A stretch of DNA of 64,000 bases, from the NCBI RefSeq assembly GCF_013141765.1, contig NZ_WHOD01000079.1, forward strand, positions 1 through 64,000, given 5' to 3'. Origin of the DNA: Paenibacillus foliorum. Lineage in GTDB: Bacteria > Bacillota > Bacilli > Paenibacillales > NBRC-103111. Below are positions 25,632 to 34,675 of this stretch, in pieces (the first letter of the stretch is position 1; each line of letters opens with the position of its first letter). The notes below the pieces were generated by a model. The model did no database searches. It was not told where the DNA came from and saw only the letters and a list, made by a program, of their open reading frames with translations. The position numbers were made by a program, and so were the translations under genes.

Positions 25632-26847
25632 TTTAACCATGTGGGAAGCGTATCGAAAAAAGAAGCAACATATTTTAATTGGTATTATGTCCGGTACATC
25701 ATTAGATGGTGTAGATGCTGCGATGGTTAGAATCGACACTAACACGTCCGGGTCAATCGATCAAATTGAGCTTTTGGGATTTGAATACATCCCTTATTCG
25801 GTTGAATTAAAGGAACGGTTGATTTCCCTATGCTCTGTTGAGCATGCCAGACTGGATGATCTTGTGATTGCCAATTATGGAATATCGGAATGGTATGTTT
25901 CAGCTGTAGAAAATTTGCTAAAGTCGACGGGAATTGAGAGGGCTGCGGTGGAAGCAATCAGTATGCATGGTCAGACTGTGTGGCATGCGCCCGATCAAGT
26001 CCCGTTTCCTGTTCCAGACGGTCAGACACTTGTGAAAGCCACTCTACAGATCGGTGAGGCTGCTGTTGTTCGCGAGAGAACAGGGATACCCGTTATCGGA
26101 AACCTTCGAGCGAGGGATATGGCAGCGGGAGGTGAAGGAGCGCCCTTGGCACCCTATTTGGACTTGATTGTATTCCGAAGCCAGCATGTGGGTCGCATTG
26201 TACAGAACATCGGCGGAATCGGAAATGCGACCGTCATCCCAGCCGGAGCCCATACAAATGAATGCTATGCTTTCGATACCGGACCTGGAAACATGGTGAT
26301 GGATACGCTTGTCAGGGAAGAAACCAATGGGCAGCTGCAATATGATACAGGCGGCGAAATAGCGGCAAAGGGACATGTTAACGATGAGTTGGTAGAAAGC
26401 TTCTATAAGAATGACGATTACTATGAAAAGGTTCCACCTAAGAGCACCGGACGCGAGGTCTATGGGTCGGCATTCGCTGCACGCTTCCGGGATGAAGGTC
26501 GTAAACGGGGATTAACGTTTGAGGATATCATAGCTTCGGCAACGGCTTTAACGGCAATGACGATCGTACGCTCCTATCAAAGATTCGTCTTTCCCATTCA
26601 TAAGATTGGCGATGTGATTGTAGCCGGTGGCGGAGCGCACAACAAGACGCTGCTTGCGATGATGCGTAAAAGCTTAGCGCCCGACTGCCAGCTTCATACG
26701 AGTGAGAATTTCGGAATTCCCGATGATGCCAGAGAGGCGATCGCTTTTGCCGTAATGGGCCATGAGTCTTTAATGGGAAGGCCGAGCAATCTGCCTGCTG
26801 TTACTGGCGCAGCCCGCCCTGTGATTCTGGGCCAAATTACATTATAA
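25618..26847 (+). CDS. anmK: 1,6-anhydro-N-acetylmuramic acid kinase
   Basis: AnmK opens and phosphorylates 1,6-anhydro-MurNAc with ATP, giving MurNAc-6-phosphate for reuse of wall sugar. The phosphate-binding GIMSGTSLDGVDAA is at residues 22-35; FDTGPGNMVMD and VIVAGGGAHNKTLL complete the sugar-kinase fold. The 409 residues include an N-terminal extension of about 18. The start at ATG 25618 has AAGGGGG seven bases upstream and overlaps the carrier gene. The substrate is produced by lytic transglycosylases from the wall. MurQ, which would use the product, is not in the window. The context with a peptide importer and a MurR-like regulator supports a recycling role. Confidence 0.93.
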   Translation: MEASSLTMWEAYRKKKQHILIGIMSGTSLDGVDAAMVRIDTNTSGSIDQIELLGFEYIPYSVELKERLISLCSVEHARLDDLVIANYGISEWYVSAVENLLKSTGIERAAVEAISMHGQTVWHAPDQVPFPVPDGQTLVKATLQIGEAAVVRERTGIPVIGNLRARDMAAGGEGAPLAPYLDLIVFRSQHVGRIVQNIGGIGNATVIPAGAHTNECYAFDTGPGNMVMDTLVREETNGQLQYDTGGEIAAKGHVNDELVESFYKNDDYYEKVPPKSTGREVYGSAFAARFRDEGRKRGLTFEDIIASATALTAMTIVRSYQRFVFPIHKIGDVIVAGGGAHNKTLLAMMRKSLAPDCQLHTSENFGIPDDAREAIAFAVMGHESLMGRPSNLPAVTGAARPVILGQITL

Positions 26848-27083
26848 GAAAAGCTTCGATTCGGAGCCCATTCGACGAAGATACATTCGTGTCTTAGAGG
26901 TAGCTTTTCTTGCAATATCAGAATGGTTCAGCTCCGCTGAAAACTTATACATTCAGATATTATAAGAAAAGCTTCGATTCGAAGCCCATTCGACGAAGAT
27001 ACATTCGTGTCTTAGAGGTAGCTTTTCTTGCAATATCAGTATGGTTCAGCTCCGCTGAAAACTTATACAGTCAGATATTATAA
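26841..27083 (+). repeat. Tandem duplication of a 118-bp element with two hairpins per unit
   Basis: Unit 1 is 26841-26958 and unit 2 is 26959-27076; a third copy begins with ATTATAA and is cut off. The units differ at three positions. Each unit holds an outer stem AAGAAAAGCT / AGCTTTTCTT around an inner ACGAA-N6-TTCGT hairpin, and then a second structure AATATC / GATATT that encloses CAGC-TCC-GCTG. The outer stem is followed by only a short T-rich stretch. The element lies between anmK and the binding-protein gene and could act as mRNA processing site, attenuator or mobile repeat. Confidence 0.9.
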
Positions 27084-27100
27084 ATTTAGGGGGAATTTAA

Positions 27101-28675
27101 TTGATAACAAAACGTCTTATTGCAACCTGTCTTTTGAGTATCGGTCTTATACTAACGGGGTGCTCGAAGGATACTGCTAAACCTGCAGCCAATGAAACAC
27201 CAACGACCCCATCAACAACCACGACAACGGCACCCGCTAAATCCAATCAACCTATGGAAATGAATATTGCTACGGATCAGGACCCGGTTGGATTCGATCC
27301 GCACAAGGTTCCAGCTGCTTCCAGCTTAAGAATTTACAGCCTGATCTATGATACCTTAACTCGCTTGGATGCCGACCTCAATATTATACCGAGCTTGGCT
27401 ACGAAATGGACCGTATCACCTGATGGAAAAACGGTAACGTTCGATTTACAGAAAGGCGTCAAATTCCATAACGGCAGGGAAATGACCTCGGCTGATGTGA
27501 AATTCAGCTTTGACCGGATTCTCGATGCCAAAACGGCAGCGCTGGCCAAATCTTATTTCACCAGCGTAGAAGCTATTGAAACACCAGATCCTTATCAAGT
27601 CGTATTCAAGCTGAAAAATATTGACTCGGCCCTCATAGCGAACGTTACGAGTATTTACACGGCGATTGTACCGAAAGAAGTCGCAGATTTGAATAAAGAA
27701 ATGGTCGGTACCGGACCTTTTAAAATCGGCGCAATTGAAGCTGGACAATCGGTTACATTGACCAAAAACCCGAACTATTTTGTGAAAGACATGCCTAAAG
27801 CCGATACAATAAAATTCCGTGTTATGAAGGACGAGGCTGAAAGATTGGCTGCGGTTCGGACCGGAAAAGTAGATTTAACTACCGTCTCCGCAGACTCGGC
27901 TAAGCTTTTGGAAAAGACAAAGGGCGTCACTATTCAAGATTATCAGACGATGGAATACGGGTACCTCGGTATTAATACCACGAAGAAACCGTTTGATGAT
28001 GTTCGAGTTCGCCAGGCGCTTAGTTATGCAGTTGATCGTAGTGAGATTGTAAAAACAGTTTGGAAAGATCAGGGGCAGGTCACAGGTCCAATTTCTCCAG
28101 TCCAGAAGGCATATGCTCTTAACGCGAGTGATTTGCCGAAAAAAGATATCGACAAAGCGAAACAGCTTTTGAAGGATGCAGGTTATGAGAAGGGTTTTGA
28201 AACTGTCATCCAAACTGCTTCCACCTACCCGGATATGATTGAATCGGCACAAGTCATTCAACAACAGCTGAAGGCAATAGGCATTAATGCCAAGATCGAG
28301 CAGCTGGAATGGGCGAAATATATTGAAACCTGGAAATCAAAAGAAATGACACTGCTTATTGGTCGTAACACAGCCGGTACGGATCCTGATAGGTCGCTTC
28401 GCTTCTTCTTCTCGACTTCAGGTGGTGCTAACGTGTGGAATTATTCCAATAAAGACTTCGATGCTTTGACTCAGAAAGCACTAGAAACTAATGATTTGGA
28501 GCAGCGGAAAAAGCTCTATGTAGATGCGCAAAAAATGCTGATCAATGATTCGCCGAACTTGTTCCTTGCTTCACCCAAATACTTCTATGCAGTTAGTGAA
28601 AGACTGGATGGATTTGTTCCGAATGCAGCGAGCGAAGCTTATGCCATCATGAAAACAGCCATAAAAAATAAATAA
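27101..28675 (+). CDS. Peptide-binding lipoprotein, family 5 (DppA/OppA type)
   Basis: The start at TTG 27101 (GGGGG upstream) gives a signal sequence with lipobox LTGC, then a Thr/Pro-rich spacer (about residues 25-50) and a family 5 solute-binding domain with LATKWTVSPDGKTVTFDLQK and VRQALSYAVDRSEIV. The length of 524 is usual. It is the receptor of the peptide ABC importer encoded by the next four transporter genes. In Gram-negatives a related protein, MppA, binds wall peptides for the Opp system, and the neighbours here (anmK, MurR-like regulator) make murein peptide or muropeptide a reasonable ligand; this is inference. Confidence 0.92.
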   Translation: MITKRLIATCLLSIGLILTGCSKDTAKPAANETPTTPSTTTTTAPAKSNQPMEMNIATDQDPVGFDPHKVPAASSLRIYSLIYDTLTRLDADLNIIPSLATKWTVSPDGKTVTFDLQKGVKFHNGREMTSADVKFSFDRILDAKTAALAKSYFTSVEAIETPDPYQVVFKLKNIDSALIANVTSIYTAIVPKEVADLNKEMVGTGPFKIGAIEAGQSVTLTKNPNYFVKDMPKADTIKFRVMKDEAERLAAVRTGKVDLTTVSADSAKLLEKTKGVTIQDYQTMEYGYLGINTTKKPFDDVRVRQALSYAVDRSEIVKTVWKDQGQVTGPISPVQKAYALNASDLPKKDIDKAKQLLKDAGYEKGFETVIQTASTYPDMIESAQVIQQQLKAIGINAKIEQLEWAKYIETWKSKEMTLLIGRNTAGTDPDRSLRFFFSTSGGANVWNYSNKDFDALTQKALETNDLEQRKKLYVDAQKMLINDSPNLFLASPKYFYAVSERLDGFVPNAASEAYAIMKTAIKNK

Positions 28676-28686
28676 AGCTGACCGGG

Positions 28687-28710
28687 GAAGGCGGTTTAAT
28701 TGCCGCCTTC
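28687..28710 (+). promoter_or_regulatory. Intercistronic hairpin
   Basis: GAAGGCGG (28687-28694) pairs with CCGCCTTC (28703-28710), without a T-run. It is likely to protect the binding-protein mRNA from 3' decay and lower the expression of the permeases relative to the receptor, as is common in such operons. Confidence 0.55.
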
Positions 28711-28732
28711 CTAAACTCCGGGGGGTGCCATC

Positions 28733-29674
28733 TTGGTTAGTTATATCATCAAAAGACTCGCTGGATTGATCCCGATTTTAATCGGAATATCTGTCCTGGT
28801 GTTTTTAATTCTTCATCTTGTGCCAGGAGATCCCGTCTTGATCATGCTTGGAACGAACGCAACGGATGAGGCTGTTAGTGTTTTAAGGGAGCAGCTTGGC
28901 TTGAACAAGCCACTGATCATGCAGTACCTGAACTGGAGTCTCCATTTATTGCAGGGCAACTTTGGAGAGTCCGTTCATACAGGGAATGCCATTTTGCCAG
29001 AAATAATTAAGCGATTTGGGATCACTCTACAGCTGACGTTATTGGCTTCTCTAATCGGTTGGGCCATTGCTATCCCGATCGGTATGCTATCGGCAGTAAA
29101 GTCAGGATCGACCACGGATATCATAGGACGATTGATTGCCCTATTAGGAATTTCCGTTCCTAATTTTGCTGTTGGCACACTTCTGCTGCTAGTCTTTTCT
29201 TTATATATAGGTTGGTTTCCACCGATGGATTTCGTTAATTTATGGGACGATCCCTTCGAGTCGATCAAAAAATTAATATTGCCGGCGGTTACGATGGGAA
29301 TTGTTATGGCAGCGGGAGTCATGCGGATGACTCGCTCAACGTTTCTCGAAACCCTCGGTAAAGAGTTTATCCGTACAGCACGAGCAAAAGGGACTCCTGA
29401 GTGGAAAATTCTTTTTGAGCATGCCTTTCGAAACTCAGCGATTCCAATTGTTACGATTGCCGGTATGCAGTTTGGATATTTACTGGGTGGTTCCGTCATT
29501 ATTGAACAGCTTTTTTCCATTCCGGGCTTGGGGCAGTACATTCTAGACGGCATCCATCAGCGTGATTACCTAGTCGTTCAAGGCGGCGTGTTATTTGTTG
29601 CTGTAGTATTCGTGCTGATCAATTTGGCGGTGGATATCGTGTATTCGCTTATTGACCCCAGAATCAAGTATTAA
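28733..29674 (+). CDS. Peptide ABC transporter permease, DppB type
   Basis: First permease of the peptide importer: 313 residues, six membrane segments, N-terminal hallmark RLAGLIPILIGISVLVFLIL and the EAA-type loop FIRTARAKGTPEWKILFEHA. The TTG start at 28733 has a weak G-rich site. A GTG at 28725 is the only near alternative. It lies 57 bp after the binding-protein gene, across a small hairpin, and 23 bp before its partner. Confidence 0.93.
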   Translation: MVSYIIKRLAGLIPILIGISVLVFLILHLVPGDPVLIMLGTNATDEAVSVLREQLGLNKPLIMQYLNWSLHLLQGNFGESVHTGNAILPEIIKRFGITLQLTLLASLIGWAIAIPIGMLSAVKSGSTTDIIGRLIALLGISVPNFAVGTLLLLVFSLYIGWFPPMDFVNLWDDPFESIKKLILPAVTMGIVMAAGVMRMTRSTFLETLGKEFIRTARAKGTPEWKILFEHAFRNSAIPIVTIAGMQFGYLLGGSVIIEQLFSIPGLGQYILDGIHQRDYLVVQGGVLFVAVVFVLINLAVDIVYSLIDPRIKY

Positions 29675-29697
29675 ACAAAGGGGACCAGGGACCGACG

Positions 29698-30531
29698 ATG
29701 CTGACACTAGGACAACGATTTTGGAAAAATAAAACAGCGGTTATATGCGGATTGGTTCTCATCATTATTTGCATGGGCGCCGTGTTTGCTCCGGTTCTCG
29801 CTCCCAAGGATATTACACAAATGGACAATGCACATAGGATGCAGGGGAGTGGAGATGGCTATTTGCTAGGCACGGATCAATTTGGCCGGGATTTACTCAG
29901 TCGGATCATCTATGGTGCAAGGACCTCTCTTACGGTAGGCATTTGTTCTGTTGCGATCAGTGCTTTTTTTGGTACCATGTTAGGCTTGCTTTCAGGATAT
30001 TTTGGGCGTTGGATCGACACCATCATCATGAGGACCATGGACATCCTATTTGCTTTTCCTGAAATTTTACTGGCTTTAGCAATTGTCGCCGCTCTCGGAC
30101 CGGGAACCTACAAAACGATCCTTGCCATTGGAATCGTGAATATACCCGTCTTTACGCGCACTGTTCGCGGAGCCGTGTTATCGGTGAAAAATTTGGAGTA
30201 TGTAGAAAGCGCCAGAGCGATTGGACAGAAAACGTCGCGTATTTTGTTCTTGGAAATTTTCCCGAACATTCAAGCGCCACTTCTCGTTCAAGCTTCCATT
30301 GCTATTTCAGGAGCCATTCTTACTGAATCGGCACTTAGCTTCTTGGGCCTTGGTGTCCAACCACCGAATCCCTCATGGGGAGGCATGATTGCGGAGTCGA
30401 GACGCTACATGGAGCTTGCTCCGGGCATGATCATTTGGCCTTGCTTAGCCATGACGCTGACGATTCTTGCATTTAATCTTTTTGGAGATGCCCTGAGGGA
30501 TCTGTTGGATCCTAAACATCGCTCCCGATAA
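29698..30531 (+). CDS. Peptide ABC transporter permease, DppC type
   Basis: Second permease of the importer, 277 residues. It has the DppC/OppC hallmark LLGTDQFGRDLLSRIIYGARTSL after the first helix, the coupling loop YVESARAIGQKTSRILFLE and the conserved C-terminal PNPSWGGMIAE. It pairs with the DppB-type protein to form the channel. ATG 29698 follows a GGGGACCAGGGACC purine-rich stretch. It is in the same operon as the hydrolase gene that follows 36 bp later. Confidence 0.93.
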   Translation: MLTLGQRFWKNKTAVICGLVLIIICMGAVFAPVLAPKDITQMDNAHRMQGSGDGYLLGTDQFGRDLLSRIIYGARTSLTVGICSVAISAFFGTMLGLLSGYFGRWIDTIIMRTMDILFAFPEILLALAIVAALGPGTYKTILAIGIVNIPVFTRTVRGAVLSVKNLEYVESARAIGQKTSRILFLEIFPNIQAPLLVQASIAISGAILTESALSFLGLGVQPPNPSWGGMIAESRRYMELAPGMIIWPCLAMTLTILAFNLFGDALRDLLDPKHRSR

Positions 30532-30567
30532 ATGGTGGGTGAAAAAAAGCAACGGGGTTGGTGAATC

Positions 30568-31695
30568 GTGATAGATAATAAGGCGCAGCGGCTCTACGAT
30601 TGTTTGAAACAAAACATAGATGAAGGAATTAACCAAGGTGTGTTTCCAAGTGGTATCGCGGCTATACACACAGGTGATCAGAAGCCGATCATTTATGCAA
30701 GGGGATTTACAGAGGATACAGTCTTTGATCTCGCTTCACTTACCAAGGTGATGGCCACTTTGCCAGCGATCCTGTTGGCTGTTCAATCAGGGAAAACGAG
30801 TCTCTTTGATCCCGTAACGAAATGGATTCCGGAATTTGCAAGTATTCACGATCCTCGAAGAATGCAAGTTACCTTGTTTCACTTATTAACCCATACATCG
30901 GGACTTCCAGCATGGAGACCTTATTTCATTCGTTTAAAAGGAAAAGAAGATTATTTAGCGGCGATCTGTAACGAACCATTGATATATTCACCGAGCACGG
31001 ACATGGTTTACAGTGATCTAGGCTTCATGCTTCTAGGGTTTATCTTGGAACGAATATGGGATATGGAGCTTGAAGAGGTGGTTTCATCGCTTGTCTTGGG
31101 ACCCCTTGGTTTACATCGAACGCGTTATTCGCCCGGGGCCTCCCATTGGCCAATTGCACCAACCGAGGAAGGAAATCCATTCGAAAAGAACATGGCTATG
31201 CTCTATTTAGAAGACTATGAAAATGGACGGTTGCCCGATGGAGCTTTTGCTATGAGCAATGAGGATATCGATACGAATAGATGGCGTGAAGGGATAATCT
31301 GTGGAACGGTGCATGATTGTAACGCACATTATGGGCTTGGTGGCATTAGCGGACATGCAGGTCTTTTTTCTGATATCGGGGACTTGCTTCGCTATATGGA
31401 TATTTGGAAGCAGGGGTCTGGCGATTTTTTATCGGATCAGACTATCACTAATGCTACACTAGCTCATGCAACATCATCGGCAAGGTCTAGAGGGCTCGGT
31501 TGGGAGATTCTCTCCAATGACACGTTTGGTCATACCGGTTTCACGGGAACATCCGTATGGCATAATACAACGACTGAAACAACATGTATCCTACTAACCA
31601 ACCGGGTTCATCCGTTTGTAAGAATGGGTATTCAGGAATGGCGACTGCAGACCAGGGAACTATTAACATCTTTACTCAAAGGGGCATGTTCATGA
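30568..31695 (+). CDS. Serine beta-lactamase-fold hydrolase, possible murein amidase or peptidase
   Basis: A 375-residue protein of the class C beta-lactamase/penicillin-binding fold. The catalytic S57 and K60 are in SLTK, the tyrosine box is Y148-S149-D150, and a HTGFTGTS stretch near the C-terminus takes the KTG position. No signal peptide is present, so it should act in the cytoplasm on something imported, and not protect from beta-lactams outside. In the B. subtilis murein recycling operon a protein of this fold is assigned as an N-acetylmuramyl-L-alanine amidase (AmiE/YbbE); a like function would suit this operon. It sits inside the transporter operon and overlaps the first ATPase by ATGA. 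Confidence 0.85.
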   Translation: MIDNKAQRLYDCLKQNIDEGINQGVFPSGIAAIHTGDQKPIIYARGFTEDTVFDLASLTKVMATLPAILLAVQSGKTSLFDPVTKWIPEFASIHDPRRMQVTLFHLLTHTSGLPAWRPYFIRLKGKEDYLAAICNEPLIYSPSTDMVYSDLGFMLLGFILERIWDMELEEVVSSLVLGPLGLHRTRYSPGASHWPIAPTEEGNPFEKNMAMLYLEDYENGRLPDGAFAMSNEDIDTNRWREGIICGTVHDCNAHYGLGGISGHAGLFSDIGDLLRYMDIWKQGSGDFLSDQTITNATLAHATSSARSRGLGWEILSNDTFGHTGFTGTSVWHNTTTETTCILLTNRVHPFVRMGIQEWRLQTRELLTSLLKGACS

Positions 31696-32663
31696 AATCG
31701 TTATTGGACATCCGTAATATTAGCATACATTTCAAGGGTGATCATGAGAAAGTGAATGTCGTCCATGACATTAGCTTGCAAGTGAATCCTGGAGAAATTG
31801 TTGGCATTGTTGGGGAGTCGGGATGCGGAAAAAGCGTAACTAGTATGTCTATTCTACGTTTGCTCGGCAGAAATGCGGAAGTTAAGGGAGAAATCTTTTT
31901 TGATGGAAGGAACCTCTTGGAAATATCCGAGAAGGAAATGCGCAAGCTTAGAGGAAATGGGATTTCCATGATTTTTCAGGAGCCGATGACATCCCTTAAT
32001 CCCTTGCATACGATTGGAAAGCAAATCGGGGAACCTTTGTTAAGACACAGAAATATGTCGAAGTCAGACAGGAAGAGCCGCGTTCTCAAGCTTCTTAATG
32101 AAGTTGGGATTCCAAGAGCAGAAGAAATTTATGAAGAATTTCCTCATCAATTGTCGGGTGGAATGCGCCAACGTGTTATGATTGCTGTGGCACTTGCCTG
32201 TGATCCTGCATTGATCATTGCCGATGAGCCTACAACTGCATTGGATGTTACCATTCAAGCGCAAATTCTGGAATTGATGAAGAATATCAGCCGTCAACAT
32301 CAAACCTCCATATTATTTATAACCCATGATCTTGGAGTAGTAGCTGAAATGTGTGATCGAGTCATAGTTATGTATGCAGGTCAAATCGTCGAGCATGCAG
32401 ATGTTGCAGCCTTGTTTCGAAAACCCAAGCATCCCTACACCGTAGGATTACTCAATTCCATACCGGATATGGCGGCGGATAAAGAAAGATTAGTTCCTAT
32501 TAAGGGGCATGTCCCATCGCTTCGCAATATGCCTTCTGGTTGCCGGTTTTTCGAACGTTGTGATCATGCGATGGATATTTGTCGGCAGGAACCACGAATG
32601 TTTGCTGATGGCACGCATGAATGCAGATGCTGGTTGCATGCGGATGAGGAGGGGCGTCCATGA
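31692..32663 (+). CDS. Peptide ABC transporter ATPase, DppD/OppD type
   Basis: ATPase with Walker A GESGCGKS, signature LSGGMRQR, Walker B LIIADEPTTALD and the C-terminal Cys-rich extension SGCRFFERCDHAMDICRQ, typical of the DppD/OppD group and able to hold an iron-sulfur cluster in some members. The start ATG 31692 overlaps the hydrolase stop as ATGA and has GGGG seven bases upstream; the frame is open further upstream from 31584 but inside the hydrolase gene. It is 323 residues long. It drives the importer together with the next gene. Confidence 0.93.
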   Translation: MKSLLDIRNISIHFKGDHEKVNVVHDISLQVNPGEIVGIVGESGCGKSVTSMSILRLLGRNAEVKGEIFFDGRNLLEISEKEMRKLRGNGISMIFQEPMTSLNPLHTIGKQIGEPLLRHRNMSKSDRKSRVLKLLNEVGIPRAEEIYEEFPHQLSGGMRQRVMIAVALACDPALIIADEPTTALDVTIQAQILELMKNISRQHQTSILFITHDLGVVAEMCDRVIVMYAGQIVEHADVAALFRKPKHPYTVGLLNSIPDMAADKERLVPIKGHVPSLRNMPSGCRFFERCDHAMDICRQEPRMFADGTHECRCWLHADEEGRP

Positions 32664-33625
32664 AGGCTTTAATGGAAGTGAAGAACCTAAAGAAGCATTT
32701 TCCTGTGAAATCTGGATTCTCGAAGAAGGCGATGGTCAAGGCCGTTGATGGGCTTGAATTTACCGTATATGAAGGGGAGACCTTAAGTATTGTCGGGGAA
32801 TCGGGTTGTGGAAAGTCCACAATGGGGCGGTGCCTGCTGCGGTTGATCGAGCCGACGGAAGGGCAAATTCTGTTTGAAGGACAGGACTTGATGCAGCTTT
32901 CTCCGGAAGAAATGAGACTGCGGAGACGGGATATGCAGTTGGTCTTTCAAGACCCCTTCTCTTCACTTAATCCAAGAAAAACGATTCGGCAAATCTTAAT
33001 GGAACCACTCATCGTTCACAACATCGGAAATACTGCGGAAAAGAAGGCTAAGGTCGAATGGATAATTGAAAAAGTAGGATTATCTCCAGATTATTTAAAT
33101 CGTTATCCGCATGAGTTTTCCGGAGGGCAGCGACAACGGGTCGGAATAGCCCGTGCTCTCATTCTTCAGCCGAAGTTAATTGTTGCTGATGAGCCCGTTT
33201 CGGCACTGGATGTTTCCATACAAGCCCAAATTCTCAATCTGATGCATGATCTTCAGAAAGAATTTAAGTTGACCTATATTTTCATTTCGCATGATTTAAG
33301 CGTTGTTAAACATATTTCAGATCGCGTGGCTGTTATGTATCTGGGAAAGATTGTGGAGATTGCGCATAAATCCAAACTCTATCAATCCCCGCAGCATCCC
33401 TATACGAAGGCGCTTCTTTCTTCGGTACCTCTTCCCAATCCTGATGTCAAAAAAGAAAGGATCTTATTGGAAGGTGATTTACCTAGTCCGTCTAACCCGC
33501 CGACAGGATGCTCGTTTCATCCGAGGTGTCAAAATGCAGTTGAGGCTTGTAAAAATAGGGCGCCCATACTGGAAGAAAAGGCAGACCATCATCTGGTTTC
33601 CTGCCATTTAATTGAAAAGAGGTGA
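32660..33625 (+). CDS. Peptide ABC transporter ATPase, DppF/OppF type
   Basis: Second ATPase of the importer, 321 residues: Walker A GESGCGKS, signature FSGGQRQR, Walker B LIVADEPVSALD and the C-terminal TGCSFHPRCQNAVEACK with the same Cys spacing. ATG 32660 overlaps the stop of the first ATPase (ATGA), with AGGAGGGG upstream. Both ATPases are different enough to form the usual heterodimer. Confidence 0.93.
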   Translation: MKALMEVKNLKKHFPVKSGFSKKAMVKAVDGLEFTVYEGETLSIVGESGCGKSTMGRCLLRLIEPTEGQILFEGQDLMQLSPEEMRLRRRDMQLVFQDPFSSLNPRKTIRQILMEPLIVHNIGNTAEKKAKVEWIIEKVGLSPDYLNRYPHEFSGGQRQRVGIARALILQPKLIVADEPVSALDVSIQAQILNLMHDLQKEFKLTYIFISHDLSVVKHISDRVAVMYLGKIVEIAHKSKLYQSPQHPYTKALLSSVPLPNPDVKKERILLEGDLPSPSNPPTGCSFHPRCQNAVEACKNRAPILEEKADHHLVSCHLIEKR

Positions 33626-33630
33626 TCCTG

Positions 33631-34485
33631 ATGCTGACTGGAGGCATCATTAGTATTAAATCGATGCTGGATCAACTCCACCCTTCGGAGAGGAAAACAG
33701 CCGAATATATTTTAGAGCATCCCCGCGAGGTGGTGCAATATTCCGTACAAAAGCTCGCAGAACTTAGTGGCGTTTCAGAAGCCACGGTTATCCGTCTTTG
33801 TCAGAAAATGAATATGAAAGGATTTCAGGAGCTAAAACTTCGTATTGCCGGCGATCTTTCTTCCAATCAGATTTCAACAGGAGGGTATGAAGAAATTCGA
33901 ATGGGAGAATCGATTGAAAATATTGTTCAAGCTGTGAGCAATAATAATAAGCAATCCATCGACGATACGGTGGCTGTTTTATCCATAGATGAGGTCAACA
34001 AAGCTGTCGATGTGCTCTCCAAGGCGCGAAGAATTAACATTATGGGATGCGGTGCGTCCTATCTGATAGCCGAAGATTTAATGCATAAGTTCGTTCGTAT
34101 AGGACGCTGGTGTGAAGCTTATTCGGATTTTCATGGTCAATTAACTTCAGCGGTCACGATGGGACCGGAGGATGTTGCTTTTGGAATCTCCTATTCAGGT
34201 AAAACGATTGAAATTATCGAATCCTTGACTGAAGCAAAAAAGCAAGGCGCCACGACCATAACGTTAACCAAATATGGCATGTCTCCCGTCTCGGAATTGG
34301 CGGATATTCGCTTGTTCACGAGTGCTGTAGAACAAAATATCCGGAGCGGGGCGACGGCATCACGAATCGCTCAACTAAACGTGATTGATATATTGTTTAC
34401 CTCCTATGCAAGCCGTCAAAACGAGCAGATGATTCCGATCCTTGAAAAGTCGAGAATTGCTCTTAGTCGGTTGAGAAGGGGTTAG
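33631..34485 (+). CDS. RpiR/MurR-family transcriptional regulator
   Basis: An N-terminal helix-turn-helix of the RpiR type (SVQKLAELSGVSEATVIRLC, about residues 37-56) is joined to a C-terminal SIS sugar-phosphate-binding domain (INIMGCGASYLIAEDLMHKF and FGISYSGKTIEIIE). MurR, a member of this family, is released from DNA by MurNAc-6-phosphate, which is just what the AnmK of this operon produces. I place the start at ATG 33631, behind AGAGGTGAT; GTG 33622 is possible. It closes the operon and is the likely ligand-sensing repressor of the promoter near 24393. This is inference from family and position. Confidence 0.88.
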   Translation: MLTGGIISIKSMLDQLHPSERKTAEYILEHPREVVQYSVQKLAELSGVSEATVIRLCQKMNMKGFQELKLRIAGDLSSNQISTGGYEEIRMGESIENIVQAVSNNNKQSIDDTVAVLSIDEVNKAVDVLSKARRINIMGCGASYLIAEDLMHKFVRIGRWCEAYSDFHGQLTSAVTMGPEDVAFGISYSGKTIEIIESLTEAKKQGATTITLTKYGMSPVSELADIRLFTSAVEQNIRSGATASRIAQLNVIDILFTSYASRQNEQMIPILEKSRIALSRLRRG

Positions 34486-34518
34486 GGAATATAATTCAAA
34501 GCTTAATAAAAATAAAGC

Positions 34519-34545
34519 AGGCTACCTATTCGGTAGCCTATTGTC
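34519..34545 (+). terminator. Probable terminator of the cell-wall-fragment operon
   Basis: AGGCTACC (34519-34526) pairs with GGTAGCCT (34532-34539). The following tail ATTGTCTGT is only weakly T-rich, so termination may be partial. Confidence 0.6.
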
Positions 34546-34675
34546 TGTGCATTTCCACGGTACTGACAAGTTTTCTCATAAAAGCAGTTATATTTTTATA
34601 TCTCCCTATTTTTTAGTATAATAAGGAAACCGCTTGATGCGTAGACAAAAAGAAACCAAAGACAGGAATGATCGT

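Noticed and set aside
26841..27083. Insertion sequence
   Set aside because: No transposase frame and no terminal inverted repeats with target duplication; it is a tandem duplication of a short element.
28975..29553. 192-codon minus-strand open frame
   Set aside because: It lies wholly inside the DppB-type permease gene, which has all family motifs; the antisense protein has no recognisable feature.
30568..31695. Beta-lactam resistance gene
   Set aside because: Although the fold is that of class C beta-lactamases, there is no signal peptide and it sits inside a peptide-import operon, so an intracellular hydrolase is far more likely.
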